NCBI RefSeq assembly: GCF_900090105.1
Contig: NZ_FMDM01000002.1
Coordinates: 62,001 to 126,000, forward strand
Reading direction: 5' to 3'
Origin: Micromonospora humi
Lineage (GTDB): Bacteria > Actinomycetota > Actinomycetes > Mycobacteriales > Micromonosporaceae
Length of the DNA: 64,000 nucleotides
Each line of letters opens with the position of its first letter. Positions within the stretch are counted from its first letter, which is position 1. Below are positions 34,433 through 42,612 of this stretch, piece by piece. A program made the translations under genes and the position numbers. The notes beneath the pieces are model-generated. The model saw nothing but the letters and a program-made list of their open reading frames with translations, searched no databases and had not been told where the DNA came from.

Positions 34433-35634
34433 CGGATCGCCCCGAAGATCGTGATGGCGTTGTTGCCGCCGAAGGCGAACCCGTTGTTCTGCGCCACCCG
34501 GACCGTCGCCGGCCGGGCGACGTTCGGCACCGGGTCGATCCACGGCAGCTCGGGGTCCGGATTCGCCCAGTTGATGGTCGGGGGCAGGAACCCGTGCCGG
34601 ATGGCGAGGGTGGTGGCGATCGCGCCGAAGCCGCTGGCCGCCCCCATGGTGTGCCCGAGCATCGACTTGATCGAGCTGACCGGCGGCACCCGGTCGCCGA
34701 AGACCGCCCGGATCGCCCGCGCCTCGCACAGGTCGTTCGCCGGCGTCCCGGTGCCGTGGGTGCTCACGTAGTCGACGTCCACCGGCTTGATCCCGGCGTT
34801 GTCCAGGGCCAGCCGCATGCAGGCGGCGACGCTGTCCTCGTTCGGCGCCACCATGTGGTGGGCGTCGCAGTTCAGGCCGTGGCCGAGCACCTCGGCGTAG
34901 ATCCGGGCGCCCCGGGCCCGGGCGTGCTCCAGCGTCTCCAGCACCAGCGCCGCGCCGCCCTCACCGGTGAGGATCCCGGAGCGGTCCCGGTCGAACGGGC
35001 GGCACTGCCGCTCGGTCAGCGCGCCCAGCCGGTAGAAGCCGGCGTGCGCCCACCGGCACACCGAGTCCGCCCCGCCGGCCACCATCACGTCCGCCTCGCC
35101 GGTGTGCAGCAGGTCGTAGGCGTAGCCGATGGCGTAGTTGCTGGCCGAACACGCGGTGGTGAGCGTGACCGACTCACCGGCCAGGCCCAGCTCGGCGCTG
35201 ACCGCGTAGGCCAGCCGCTCGGCGGGCGCCTGGCGCAGCGAGCGCGCCGACATGCTCGGGTAGCCGCCGGCGACGAGGTCCGCGACGAGTTGCTCCACCA
35301 CCGTCGACTCGCCGCTGGTGGTGCCGATCACCGCGCCCGCGCGCCCCGGGTCGGCCAGCGGCAGCGGCAGGTCCGCGTCGGTCGCGGCCAGCCGGGCGGC
35401 GGCCGCGGCCAGCAGCGCCGAGCGGCCCCACTCCGCGACCCGCACCCGCCGCAGCAGCTCCGCCGGCCGGAACGCGGGCACCTCGCCGGCGTACCGGTGC
35501 GGGAAGCCGGACGCGTCGAAGCTGGTGATCGGCGCGGCGGCGGAGCGGCCCCGGCGCAGCCCGTCGGTGAACTCGTCGACGCCGATGCCGATGCCCGACA
35601 CCGGGCCGAGCCCGGTGACGACGACCCGGTGCAC
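34429..35634 (-). CDS. Ketosynthase (KS-alpha) of first pair
   Basis: A 401-residue beta-ketoacyl-ACP synthase of FabF type with all catalytic residues: Cys162 in TTACSAS, His293 in STHGTGTP and His328 in LGHTMGA. It extends an acyl chain on the adjacent ACP by decarboxylative condensation. The start is GTG 35634, one base after the ACP stop region, so it is translated with the ACP. Along with CLF-1, ACP, KR and two hot-dog subunits it makes a reducing type II PKS. Confidence 0.92.
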   Translation of the reverse strand: MHRVVVTGLGPVSGIGIGVDEFTDGLRRGRSAAAPITSFDASGFPHRYAGEVPAFRPAELLRRVRVAEWGRSALLAAAAARLAATDADLPLPLADPGRAGAVIGTTSGESTVVEQLVADLVAGGYPSMSARSLRQAPAERLAYAVSAELGLAGESVTLTTACSASNYAIGYAYDLLHTGEADVMVAGGADSVCRWAHAGFYRLGALTERQCRPFDRDRSGILTGEGGAALVLETLEHARARGARIYAEVLGHGLNCDAHHMVAPNEDSVAACMRLALDNAGIKPVDVDYVSTHGTGTPANDLCEARAIRAVFGDRVPPVSSIKSMLGHTMGAASGFGAIATTLAIRHGFLPPTINWANPDPELPWIDPVPNVARPATVRVAQNNGFAFGGNNAITIFGAIR

Positions 35635-35635
35635 C

Positions 35636-35890
35636 TCAGTCCTGCCAGCCGGCGTACCGCGCCACCACCTCGTGCACGGCCTTCAGGCTGCGCATCTCGT
35701 TCAGCTCGGCCTGCGGGATCTCCACCTTGTAGGTCTTCTCGATCCGGGCCAGGATCTCGATCGCCCGCAGCGAGTCCGCCTCGTACTCCTCGACGAAGTC
35801 GGCCGTGTCGGCGACCTCCTCCGGCTCCATCTCGAGCACCTCGGCGACGATCTCCCGCAGCTGCTCCAGGTGCTTGTCGCGTTCACTCAT
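35636..35890 (-). CDS. Acyl carrier protein of the type II PKS
   Basis: An 84-residue ACP. The phosphopantetheine site is ADSL (Ser40) in a helix-flanked region, and the acidic composition fits an ACP. It probably carries the growing chain for the KS/CLF pairs encoded next to it. The ATG overlaps the upstream dehydratase stop (ATGA). It is the only ACP in this operon; a second, unusual ACP occurs at 51826. No phosphopantetheinyl transferase is in the window. Confidence 0.93.
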   Translation of the reverse strand: MSERDKHLEQLREIVAEVLEMEPEEVADTADFVEEYEADSLRAIEILARIEKTYKVEIPQAELNEMRSLKAVHEVVARYAGWQD

Positions 35891-36378
35891 CGCGGTTCCT
35901 CCCTCTCATCTCGCGGCTCGACGATGGCGTCGACCGCCCGGACGACGGCCATCATCGAGTCGAACTCGGCCACCCGTCGCTCCCCGACCCAGCTGGATCC
36001 GGAGGCGAACGCGGCGCCGTCGACGACCTGCTCCAGCCGGACCCGGTGGCGGATCACGTCGCCCGGGTGCACCGGGCGCAGCAGGGCGACGTCGCGGGCC
36101 GCGGTGAACATCGGCAGGCCCGCCGTGCCGGCCCGCCGCGACAGCAGCCAGAGCACCGCCGCGCCCTGACCGAACGACTCGATCAGCAGCGACGCCGGGT
36201 AGGCGTACCGGTCGGCGGGCTGTCCCTCGGCGATGCCCCGGTAGCAGGGCTCGCAGCCGCTCACCGCCTTGACGCCGGTCAGGCTCTCCCCCGGCGTCAC
36301 GTCCTCGACCCGGTCGAGCAGCAGCATCGGGTACCGGTGCGGCAGCAGCGCGCGCAGCGCGGCGTGCTCCAGTCTCAT
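35887..36378 (-). CDS. FabZ-like dehydratase subunit lacking the catalytic His
   Basis: A 163-residue hot-dog protein. LPHRYPMLLLDRV near residue 12 matches the FabZ start, but the catalytic GHFP loop is replaced by DRYAYPASLLIESFGQ, so the His is lost while the Glu is kept. The same operon has a second hot-dog protein with the His, so the two probably form a heteromeric 3-hydroxyacyl-ACP dehydratase, as described for aryl-polyene (ApeI/ApeP) systems. The ATG overlaps the next dehydratase stop (ATGA). Confidence 0.82.
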   Translation of the reverse strand: MRLEHAALRALLPHRYPMLLLDRVEDVTPGESLTGVKAVSGCEPCYRGIAEGQPADRYAYPASLLIESFGQGAAVLWLLSRRAGTAGLPMFTAARDVALLRPVHPGDVIRHRVRLEQVVDGAAFASGSSWVGERRVAEFDSMMAVVRAVDAIVEPRDEREEPR

Positions 36379-36851
36379 CGGCCGTCGTCCCCGTCCTCGA
36401 CCGGCCAGCGGAACACCGCCCGCACGGTCGCGGTCCGCACCCCGTCCCCGCGTACGCAGCGGGCGGTGACCTCGAAGGACTGGTCCTGGGCGACCGGGCC
36501 GACGGACGCCTCGACGGTCAGCGTGTCGCCGGCCAGCAGCGGGGCGAGGAACCGGGCCGAGCGCAGCCGGTGCAGCTCCGGCGGCCGGCCGGCGCAGTGG
36601 CCGACCGCCGCGGTGACCGCCTGCCGCAGCGTCTCCAGGGTGAACACCCCCGGGTAGACGGTCAGCTCGGGGAAGTGCCCGGTCAGGTAGACGTCGTCCG
36701 GGTCGACGGTGGTGCCGGCGCGCAGGGTGATCCCGCCGCGCGGGCCGGCGGCGACCTCGACCCACGCGACGGCCGGCAGCGGCGCGGCCGCCTCGGCGTA
36801 CGTCTGGGCGGGGGTGCGGTCCGGGGCGAACGCGGGCGCGGCGACGGTCAC
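36375..36851 (-). CDS. Dehydratase subunit with intact GHFP motif
   Basis: A 158-residue hot-dog protein. Here the catalytic loop is complete: LTGHFPELTVYPGVFTLETL, with His and Glu at the FabA/FabZ positions. It lacks the usual PHRYP start seen in its neighbour, so the two subunits look complementary. Together they would dehydrate the beta-hydroxyacyl chain after KR reduction and give a trans double bond each cycle, as needed for polyene formation. The GTG at 36851 overlaps the KR stop (GTGA). Confidence 0.83.
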   Translation of the reverse strand: MTVAAPAFAPDRTPAQTYAEAAAPLPAVAWVEVAAGPRGGITLRAGTTVDPDDVYLTGHFPELTVYPGVFTLETLRQAVTAAVGHCAGRPPELHRLRSARFLAPLLAGDTLTVEASVGPVAQDQSFEVTARCVRGDGVRTATVRAVFRWPVEDGDDGR

Positions 36852-37600
36852 AGCACGATCCCCCCGTCGACCCGCACGACCTGGCCGGTGAGGTACGCGG
36901 CCCGGTCGGACAGCAGGAACTCGACCAGCTCGGCGACGTCCTCCGGGGTGCCGAAGCGGCCCATCGGGATCTGCTTGAGCGCCTGCTCGCGCAGCTTGCC
37001 GGCCAGCGCCGCGGTCATGTCGGTCTCGATGAAGCCGGGCGCCACGACGTTGACCCGGACGCCGTGCCCGGCGACCTCCTTGGCCAGCGAGCGGCTGAGC
37101 CCGATGATGCCGGCCTTGCTGGCGGCGTAGTTGCTCTGCCCGGTGTTGCCGGTGACGCCGGCGACCGAGGAGAGGTTGACCACGGCGCCGCGTCGGCGCT
37201 TGAGGAAGCGGAACGCGACAGTGCGGCAGACGTTCCAGGTGCCGGTCAGGTTGATGTCGATGACGTCGTGCCAGTCGTCCGGGCCCATCAGCACCAGCGG
37301 CCGGTCCCGGGTGATGCCGGCGTTGTTGACCAGCGCGGTGAGCGGGCCGAGGCGCTTCTCGGCGGCGGCAACGAACTCGTCGACGGCCGCGCGGTCGGTG
37401 ACGTCGCACGGGGCGAACCAGCTCGGCACCCCGTACGCCTCGACCTCCGCCCGGGTCTTCTCGGCCGCCTCGCCGGCGGTGTTGAAGCATCCGGCGACCG
37501 CGTAGCCCTCGGCCGCCAGCCGCAGCGCGACCGCCCGCCCGATGCCGCGCGACGCGCCGGTCACCAGCGCGCAGCGCGCCGTGTCACCCGCCGTGTCCAT
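36848..37600 (-). CDS. 3-oxoacyl-ACP reductase (FabG-like KR)
   Basis: A 250-residue SDR ketoreductase. TGASRGIG binds NADP(H), NNAGITRD is conserved, and the Ser-Tyr-Lys set appears as NLSSVAG and SNYAASKAG. PGFIETDMT and VVRVDGG are standard FabG marks. It reduces the beta-keto group formed by the KS/CLF pairs. I prefer the ATG at 37600 with GGAGG just upstream, but an ATG at 37615 overlaps the CoA-transferase stop (ATGA) and would add five residues. Confidence 0.9.
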   Translation of the reverse strand: MDTAGDTARCALVTGASRGIGRAVALRLAAEGYAVAGCFNTAGEAAEKTRAEVEAYGVPSWFAPCDVTDRAAVDEFVAAAEKRLGPLTALVNNAGITRDRPLVLMGPDDWHDVIDINLTGTWNVCRTVAFRFLKRRRGAVVNLSSVAGVTGNTGQSNYAASKAGIIGLSRSLAKEVAGHGVRVNVVAPGFIETDMTAALAGKLREQALKQIPMGRFGTPEDVAELVEFLLSDRAAYLTGQVVRVDGGIVL

Positions 37601-37611
37601 GCCACCTCCGG

Positions 37612-38859
37612 TCATCCGATCGCCCGTTCCGCCCGCAGCCGCGCCCGGGTGGCCGGGTCCACCTTCAGTTCGTCGAGGATCCGCTCGGTGTCGGCGCCCG
37701 GTTCGGGGGCGCCGGCGCGCACCGCCGTCGGCGTGCGGGAGAACTTGACCGCGGGCCCGGTCAGCGGCGCGGTGCTGCCGTTGGCCAGCACGGTCTGCTG
37801 CACCATGGCCCGGGCCCGCACCTGCGGGTCGGCGGCCGCGTCGGCGAAGGTGCGGACCCGCTCGGCGGTGATCCCCGCGCCGTCGAGCGCGGCGACCACC
37901 TCGGCGCAGGTGCGCTGCGCGCACCAGCCGGCGAGCACGGCGTTGACCTCGGCGCGGTTGTCCCGGCGTTCCTCGTTCGTGGCGTAGCCGGGCGCCCGGG
38001 CCAGCTCGGGCCGGCCGATCACCTCGGCGAGGCCGCGCCAGGAGCGGTCCAGCGCGACGGCGACGTAGACGTGCCCGTCGGCGCAGCGGAAGCAGCCGGC
38101 CGGCACCACGAAGTCGGCCTGGTCGCCCCAGCGGCGCAGCGGCACGCCGGTCGCGCCGAGGGTCAGGTAGCCGTTGCTGGAGAAGAGCAGCGCGTCCAGC
38201 ATGCTCACGTCGACGTGCTGGCCCTCGCCGGTGCGGTCGCGGTGGCGCAGGGCGGCGAGCGCGCCGATCACCGCGTGCAGGCCGGCGATGTCGTCGGCGA
38301 GGAACGTGGGCGCCTTGAGCGGGGCGCCGTCGGGTTCGCCGTTGAGCGACATCCAGCCGGCGGCGGCCTGGGTGGTCGGGTCGTAGCCGGGGCGCCCGGC
38401 GTCCGGGCCGTACTGCCCGTAGCCGGAGATGGAGACCAGCACGACGTCGGGGCGCACCTCGCGGCAGGCCCGGTAGCCGACGCCCCAGGCGTCCAGGGTG
38501 CCGGGCTTGTAGTTCTCCACCACGACGTCGGCGGTGGCGACGAGCCGCAGGAACACCTCGGCGGCGCCGGGGCGCCGCAGGTCCAGCCCGATGCTGCGCT
38601 TGTTGCGGTGCACGCTCTGCCGGAACCAGGACAGCCCGGTGCCGGGGATGTGCGGCGGCATCAGCCCTTCCCGGTTGCCGGGCATCTCCACCCGCAGCAC
38701 GTCGGCGCCGAGGTCGGCGAGCACGCAACTGGCGACCGGGCCGGACCAGACCTTCGTCACGTCGAGCACCCGTACGCCGTGCAGCGGTCCGGGCAGGTCG
38801 GCGCGCGCGTCGGCGTAGAACGCGGCGGCGTCGGTGGTGGCGCTCGTGTCGGTGTCCAT
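37612..38859 (-). CDS. Class III CoA-transferase (CaiB/BaiF family)
   Basis: A 415-residue CoA-transferase. VLDVTKVWSGPVASCVLADLGADVLRVE is the usual N-terminal segment, with the catalytic Asp in GYDPTTQAA, and KSIGLDLR and the small domain are present. It transfers CoA between carboxylic acids without ATP. It stands between the thiolase (6-base gap) and the KR. In a polyketide operon it may activate a starter or tailor a released acid, linking ACP- and CoA-bound stages. Confidence 0.88.
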   Translation of the reverse strand: MDTDTSATTDAAAFYADARADLPGPLHGVRVLDVTKVWSGPVASCVLADLGADVLRVEMPGNREGLMPPHIPGTGLSWFRQSVHRNKRSIGLDLRRPGAAEVFLRLVATADVVVENYKPGTLDAWGVGYRACREVRPDVVLVSISGYGQYGPDAGRPGYDPTTQAAAGWMSLNGEPDGAPLKAPTFLADDIAGLHAVIGALAALRHRDRTGEGQHVDVSMLDALLFSSNGYLTLGATGVPLRRWGDQADFVVPAGCFRCADGHVYVAVALDRSWRGLAEVIGRPELARAPGYATNEERRDNRAEVNAVLAGWCAQRTCAEVVAALDGAGITAERVRTFADAAADPQVRARAMVQQTVLANGSTAPLTGPAVKFSRTPTAVRAGAPEPGADTERILDELKVDPATRARLRAERAIG

Positions 38860-38865
38860 GCCCGC

Positions 38866-40005
38866 CTACTCCCGCACCAGCAGCGAGGCGGTGCCCAGCG
38901 AGCCGCCGCAGCACATGGTGACCAGGGCGCTGTGCCGGTCGCGGCGTTCCAGCTCGTGCAGCGCGGTGACCAGCAGCCGGGTGCCGCTGCTGCCGAGCGG
39001 GTGCCCGAGCGAGATCGCGCCGCCGTTGACGTTGACCCGGTCCAGGTCGGCGTCGTGGTGCGCGGCCCACGACAGCACGACCGACGCGAACGCCTCGTTG
39101 ACCTCGACCAGATCGATGTCGGACAGGCTCATCCCGGCGCGTTTGAGCAGCTTGCGGGTGGCGACGACGGGTCCGTCGAGCAGGTAGTAGGGGTCGGCGC
39201 CGGTGACCACCTGGTGGGCGAGCCGGGCGCGGGGCCGCAGCCCGAGGGCGGTGGCGCGCTCCCGCGACATCCACAGGATCGCCGCCGCGCCGTCGGAGAT
39301 CTGGGAGATGGTGGCGGCGGTGTGCCGGCCGTCGGGGACCACCGGGCGCAGCGCGGCCAGGCCCTCGGCGGTGCTGTCGCGGATGCCCTCGTCGGTGGTG
39401 ACGAGTGTGCCGTCGGGCAGCGGCACCGCGCTGGTCTCCCGGTCGAAGCGGCCCTCGTCGCGGGCCCGGGCGGCGAGGCGCTGCGAGCGCAGGCCGTAGG
39501 CGTCCAGGTCCGCGCGGGTCAGCCCCTGGCGGGCGGCGATGCGTTCGGCGCCGCCGAACTGCGCCCGCGGCGGATCGTCGTACGGGTAGTCGGGCGTCTT
39601 GTAGTGGCCAGGCCCCTGGTAGAGGTTGGTGCCGACCGGGACCCGGCTCATCGACTCCACGCCGCAGGCGATGCCGACGTCGATCGCGCCGGCGGTGACC
39701 AGCGCGGCGATCAGGTGGTTGGCCTGCTGCGCCGAGCCGCACGAGGCGTCCACCGTGCTCGCCGCGACCTCGAAGTCGAGGCCGCTGTTGAGCCACGCGT
39801 TGCGGGTGACGTTGAGGCTCTGCTCGCCGACCTGGGTGACGCAGCCGCCGATGATCTGGTCGACGTCGCCGGGTTGCACAGCGGCGCGGCGCAGCACCTC
39901 GACCTGGACGTGCCGCAGCAGCTCCACGGCCTTCAGGCCGGACAGCGCCCCGTCGCGTCTGCCGATCGGGGTGCGGACCGCCTCGACGATCACCGCGTCC
40001 GGCAT
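38866..40005 (-). CDS. Thiolase (acetyl-CoA C-acyltransferase)
   Basis: A 379-residue thiolase with the nucleophile Cys89 in DASCGS, NEAFA, His in GHPLGSSG and the second Cys in TMCCGGSLG, all conserved for a CoA-dependent cleaving or condensing thiolase. It may shorten chains by beta-oxidation or make acetoacetyl-type starters. The ATG at 40005 follows a GGGGGA site. It is the second gene of the operon after a 42-base gap from the P450 gene. Confidence 0.92.
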   Translation of the reverse strand: MPDAVIVEAVRTPIGRRDGALSGLKAVELLRHVQVEVLRRAAVQPGDVDQIIGGCVTQVGEQSLNVTRNAWLNSGLDFEVAASTVDASCGSAQQANHLIAALVTAGAIDVGIACGVESMSRVPVGTNLYQGPGHYKTPDYPYDDPPRAQFGGAERIAARQGLTRADLDAYGLRSQRLAARARDEGRFDRETSAVPLPDGTLVTTDEGIRDSTAEGLAALRPVVPDGRHTAATISQISDGAAAILWMSRERATALGLRPRARLAHQVVTGADPYYLLDGPVVATRKLLKRAGMSLSDIDLVEVNEAFASVVLSWAAHHDADLDRVNVNGGAISLGHPLGSSGTRLLVTALHELERRDRHSALVTMCCGGSLGTASLLVRE

Positions 40006-40047
40006 CGGTCCCCCTTCTCGGCTGTCGGCGTGTGGTGGTGTGGCTGC

Positions 40048-41322
40048 TCAGGCGGGCACGAGCCGCACCCGCAGCTCCTCCAGCCCGCGGAAGGTGCTGC
40101 TGTGCCGCCACTCCAGGTCGATCTCGTCGATGTCCGGGTCGGCCAGTTCGACCACGGCGAACCGGTCGACCAGGCGGCGGAACGCGATCTGGCCCTCGGC
40201 GCGGGCGAGCTGGGCGCCGAGGCAGTGGTGCGGGCCCCAGGCGAACGACAGTGGCGTCTCCGGCGGTTCGGCGCCGGCGAAGCGGGCGATGTCGAGGGTG
40301 TCCGGGTCGGCGTAGCGGGCCGGGTCCCGGTTGGCCGCGCCGATCAGCGTGATGACGTGTTCGCCGGCGTGCAGCGGGGTGCCGTCGAGGAACGTGGTGT
40401 CCTCGACCGCGGCCCGGCCCAGCACGTGCACCGGGGAGTCGTAGCGCAGCAGCTCCTCGATCGCCGAGCGGGTCAGGTCCGGCTCGGCGCGCAGCCGGTC
40501 GAGCTGGTCGGGGTTGCGGCACAGGGCGTGGGTGCCGAGGCCGATCAGGTCGGTCATGGTCTGGAAACCGGCGCCGAAGAGCAGCACGATGACCTGGATC
40601 AGTTCGTCGAGCCCGAGCCGGTCGCCGTCGATCTCGACCTGCCCCAGTGCGGAGGCGAGGTCGTCGCGGGGGTTCTCGCGGCGCTTGCGGACCAGGTCGG
40701 TGAAGTATTCCTCCATCTCACCGAGCGCCTGGTCGGAGGCCTTGAGCACCTCTTCCGGGGCGAAGATCTCCAGCCCGGCGGAGGCGGCGCGGGTGAGCCG
40801 GCGCAGCAGCGGCCAGTCCTCCGGCGGCACGCCGACCAGCTCACCGATCACCATCACCGGCAGCGGGAAGCCGAACGAGCCGACGATGTCGACCTCGCCG
40901 CCGCCCGGGCCGACCTGGCGGGCGACGTCGTCGAGCAACCCGTCGACGAAGCCGGCGAGCCGGGGACGCAGCGTCTCCACCCGGCGGGGGGTGAACACCC
41001 GGCTGACCAGCCCGCGCAGCCGGGTGTGCTCCGGCCCGTCGAGGAAGAGCAGCGTACGGGCGCCCTGGCGGCCACGGGAGTCGCCCATGCGGGGGCGTTG
41101 CGCCGACTTGTCCAGCGCCGGGTTGCGCAGTTGGGCGCGGCACTCGTCGTAGCCGGTGAGCACCCAGCCGACTCCCTGGCCGGGCTGTTCCATCCGGTAC
41201 TTCGACGCCGCGGTACGCAGCGCGTGGTAGTGCGGGTAGGGGCTGCTGACGGTGGCCGGGGCCTTCATCAGCAACTCCATCGCGATGATCGACGGATCAG
41301 CGCTCGCCACGGTCTCGGTCAT
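40048..41322 (-). CDS. Cytochrome P450 with altered I-helix
   Basis: A 424-residue P450. The haem loop FAWGPHHCLGAQ and EELLRYD (ExxR) are intact. In the I-helix the normal AG-x-E/D-T-T motif is GAGFQTMTD: the acidic residue is Gln and the second Thr is Met. This position is used in proton delivery to oxygen, so activity may be unusual. It is the first gene of the 18-gene operon, next to the divergent promoter shared with the P450 at 41401. The ATG at 41322 is chosen after a longer run-on reading was rejected. Confidence 0.9.
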   Translation of the reverse strand: MTETVASADPSIIAMELLMKAPATVSSPYPHYHALRTAASKYRMEQPGQGVGWVLTGYDECRAQLRNPALDKSAQRPRMGDSRGRQGARTLLFLDGPEHTRLRGLVSRVFTPRRVETLRPRLAGFVDGLLDDVARQVGPGGGEVDIVGSFGFPLPVMVIGELVGVPPEDWPLLRRLTRAASAGLEIFAPEEVLKASDQALGEMEEYFTDLVRKRRENPRDDLASALGQVEIDGDRLGLDELIQVIVLLFGAGFQTMTDLIGLGTHALCRNPDQLDRLRAEPDLTRSAIEELLRYDSPVHVLGRAAVEDTTFLDGTPLHAGEHVITLIGAANRDPARYADPDTLDIARFAGAEPPETPLSFAWGPHHCLGAQLARAEGQIAFRRLVDRFAVVELADPDIDEIDLEWRHSSTFRGLEELRVRLVPA

Positions 41323-41348
41323 GACACCGGAGCCTAATCGCGTTTCCC

Positions 41349-41378
41349 GTATCTCGGAAGCACTTGTTTCTCGTATCT
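41349..41378. promoter_or_regulatory. Two GTATCT boxes in the divergent P450 promoter
   Basis: CCCGTATCT at 41346-41354 and CTCGTATCT at 41370-41378 lie 24 bases apart in the 78-base divergent promoter between the P450 genes. Both are preceded by TTTC (TTTCCCGTATCT, TTTCTCGTATCT). The same 9-base core recurs in three other divergent promoters of the cluster, so this is a likely shared operator or activator site. Confidence 0.6.
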
Positions 41379-41400
41379 TTGGTTCCGCATACTGGCGGGC

Positions 41401-42612
41401 ATGACGACGGCCCGTACCCGCATGCCGCCGAGATTCGACGCGCGCGACCCGGCCGTGGTCGCCGACCCCTACCCCACCTACGCCGCGCTGCGCGCGGCCG
41501 GGCCGCTGTGCCGGATGGGACCCGGAAGCTGGGGCGTCACCCGCTACGCCGACGTCGCCCGGCTGGTCCGAGACCCCCGCCTGGGCAGCGAGTTCCCACC
41601 CGACTACCACCGGATGTCGGCCGGCGACGGCCCCGCCGGGTCGTTCTTCGGCAGCATCATCCTCTACCGCGACCCGCCCGAGCACGGCCGGCTGCGCCGG
41701 CTGATGGCCCGGGCGTTCAACCCCGCCCTGGTCCGCCGACTGCGCCCCACCATCGAGGCCATGGTCACCGAGCTGCTCGACCCGGCGGCGCGCACCGGCC
41801 GGTTCGACGCGGTCTCGGATCTCGCCTTTCCGCTGCCGGTGATGGTGGTCTGCGCGCTGATGGGCATCCCGCCGGCCGACCACGAGAAGATCCGGCCCTA
41901 CGCCCTGGACCTCAGCAAGGCGTTCGCCGCGATCGTGCCCGAGTCCGACCGGCCGGCCGCCGACCGGGCGGTGGAGTGGCTGCGCGGCTACCTCGGCGAG
42001 ATCCTCGACCGGCGCCGCGCCGAACCCGGCGACGACCTGCTGTCCCGGATGCTCGCGGCCACCGACGACGACGGCGCGGTGCTCGCCGCCGACGAGATCG
42101 TGGACAACGCGGTGTTCGCGTTCTTCGCCGGCTTCGAGACCACCACCAACCTCATCGCCACCGGCGTCGCCGCGCTGCTGGAGCACCCCGACCAGCAGGC
42201 CCTGCTGCGGACCGACCCGGCGCTGGCACCCCGGGCGGTCGAGGAGTTCCTCCGCTACGACGGGCCGATCCAGGGTGTGGCCCGGCTGGCCCGCGAGGAC
42301 GTCGTGGTCGGTGACCGGACCATCCGGGCGGGACGGGTGCTGATCCTGCTGCTGGGCAGCGCCAACCGCGACCCGGAGCAGTTCCCCGACCCGGACCGGC
42401 TGGACGTCACCCGCGAGGACAACCCGCACCTGTCCTTCGGCGGCGGCATCCACCACTGCCTCGGCGGCTACCTGGCCCGCGTCGAGGCACAGGTGACGTT
42501 CGAGACGCTGCTGCGCCGCTTCCCCACGCTCACCGCCGCCGGCCCGGCGCGCCGGCAGACCGACGGGACGCTGCGCTCGTACGCGAGCGTGCCAGTGGCG
42601 GTCGGACCGTGA
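41401..42612 (+). CDS. Cytochrome P450
   Basis: A 403-residue P450 of the CYP105/107-like actinobacterial type. The I-helix AGFETT, ExxR EEFLRYD and haem loop FGGGIHHCLGGY are complete. It starts MTTARTRMPPRFD at an ATG with GGCGGG upstream. It begins a plus-strand operon and overlaps the next P450 by GTGA, so the two enzymes may act in sequence. A ferredoxin for such P450s is encoded at 46700. Confidence 0.92.
   Translation: MTTARTRMPPRFDARDPAVVADPYPTYAALRAAGPLCRMGPGSWGVTRYADVARLVRDPRLGSEFPPDYHRMSAGDGPAGSFFGSIILYRDPPEHGRLRRLMARAFNPALVRRLRPTIEAMVTELLDPAARTGRFDAVSDLAFPLPVMVVCALMGIPPADHEKIRPYALDLSKAFAAIVPESDRPAADRAVEWLRGYLGEILDRRRAEPGDDLLSRMLAATDDDGAVLAADEIVDNAVFAFFAGFETTTNLIATGVAALLEHPDQQALLRTDPALAPRAVEEFLRYDGPIQGVARLAREDVVVGDRTIRAGRVLILLLGSANRDPEQFPDPDRLDVTREDNPHLSFGGGIHHCLGGYLARVEAQVTFETLLRRFPTLTAAGPARRQTDGTLRSYASVPVAVGP

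Noticed and set aside
36848..40522. A 1224-codon frame containing the ketoreductase
   Set aside because: Only the last 250 codons match FabG; the upstream part is an out-of-frame shadow of the CoA-transferase and thiolase genes.
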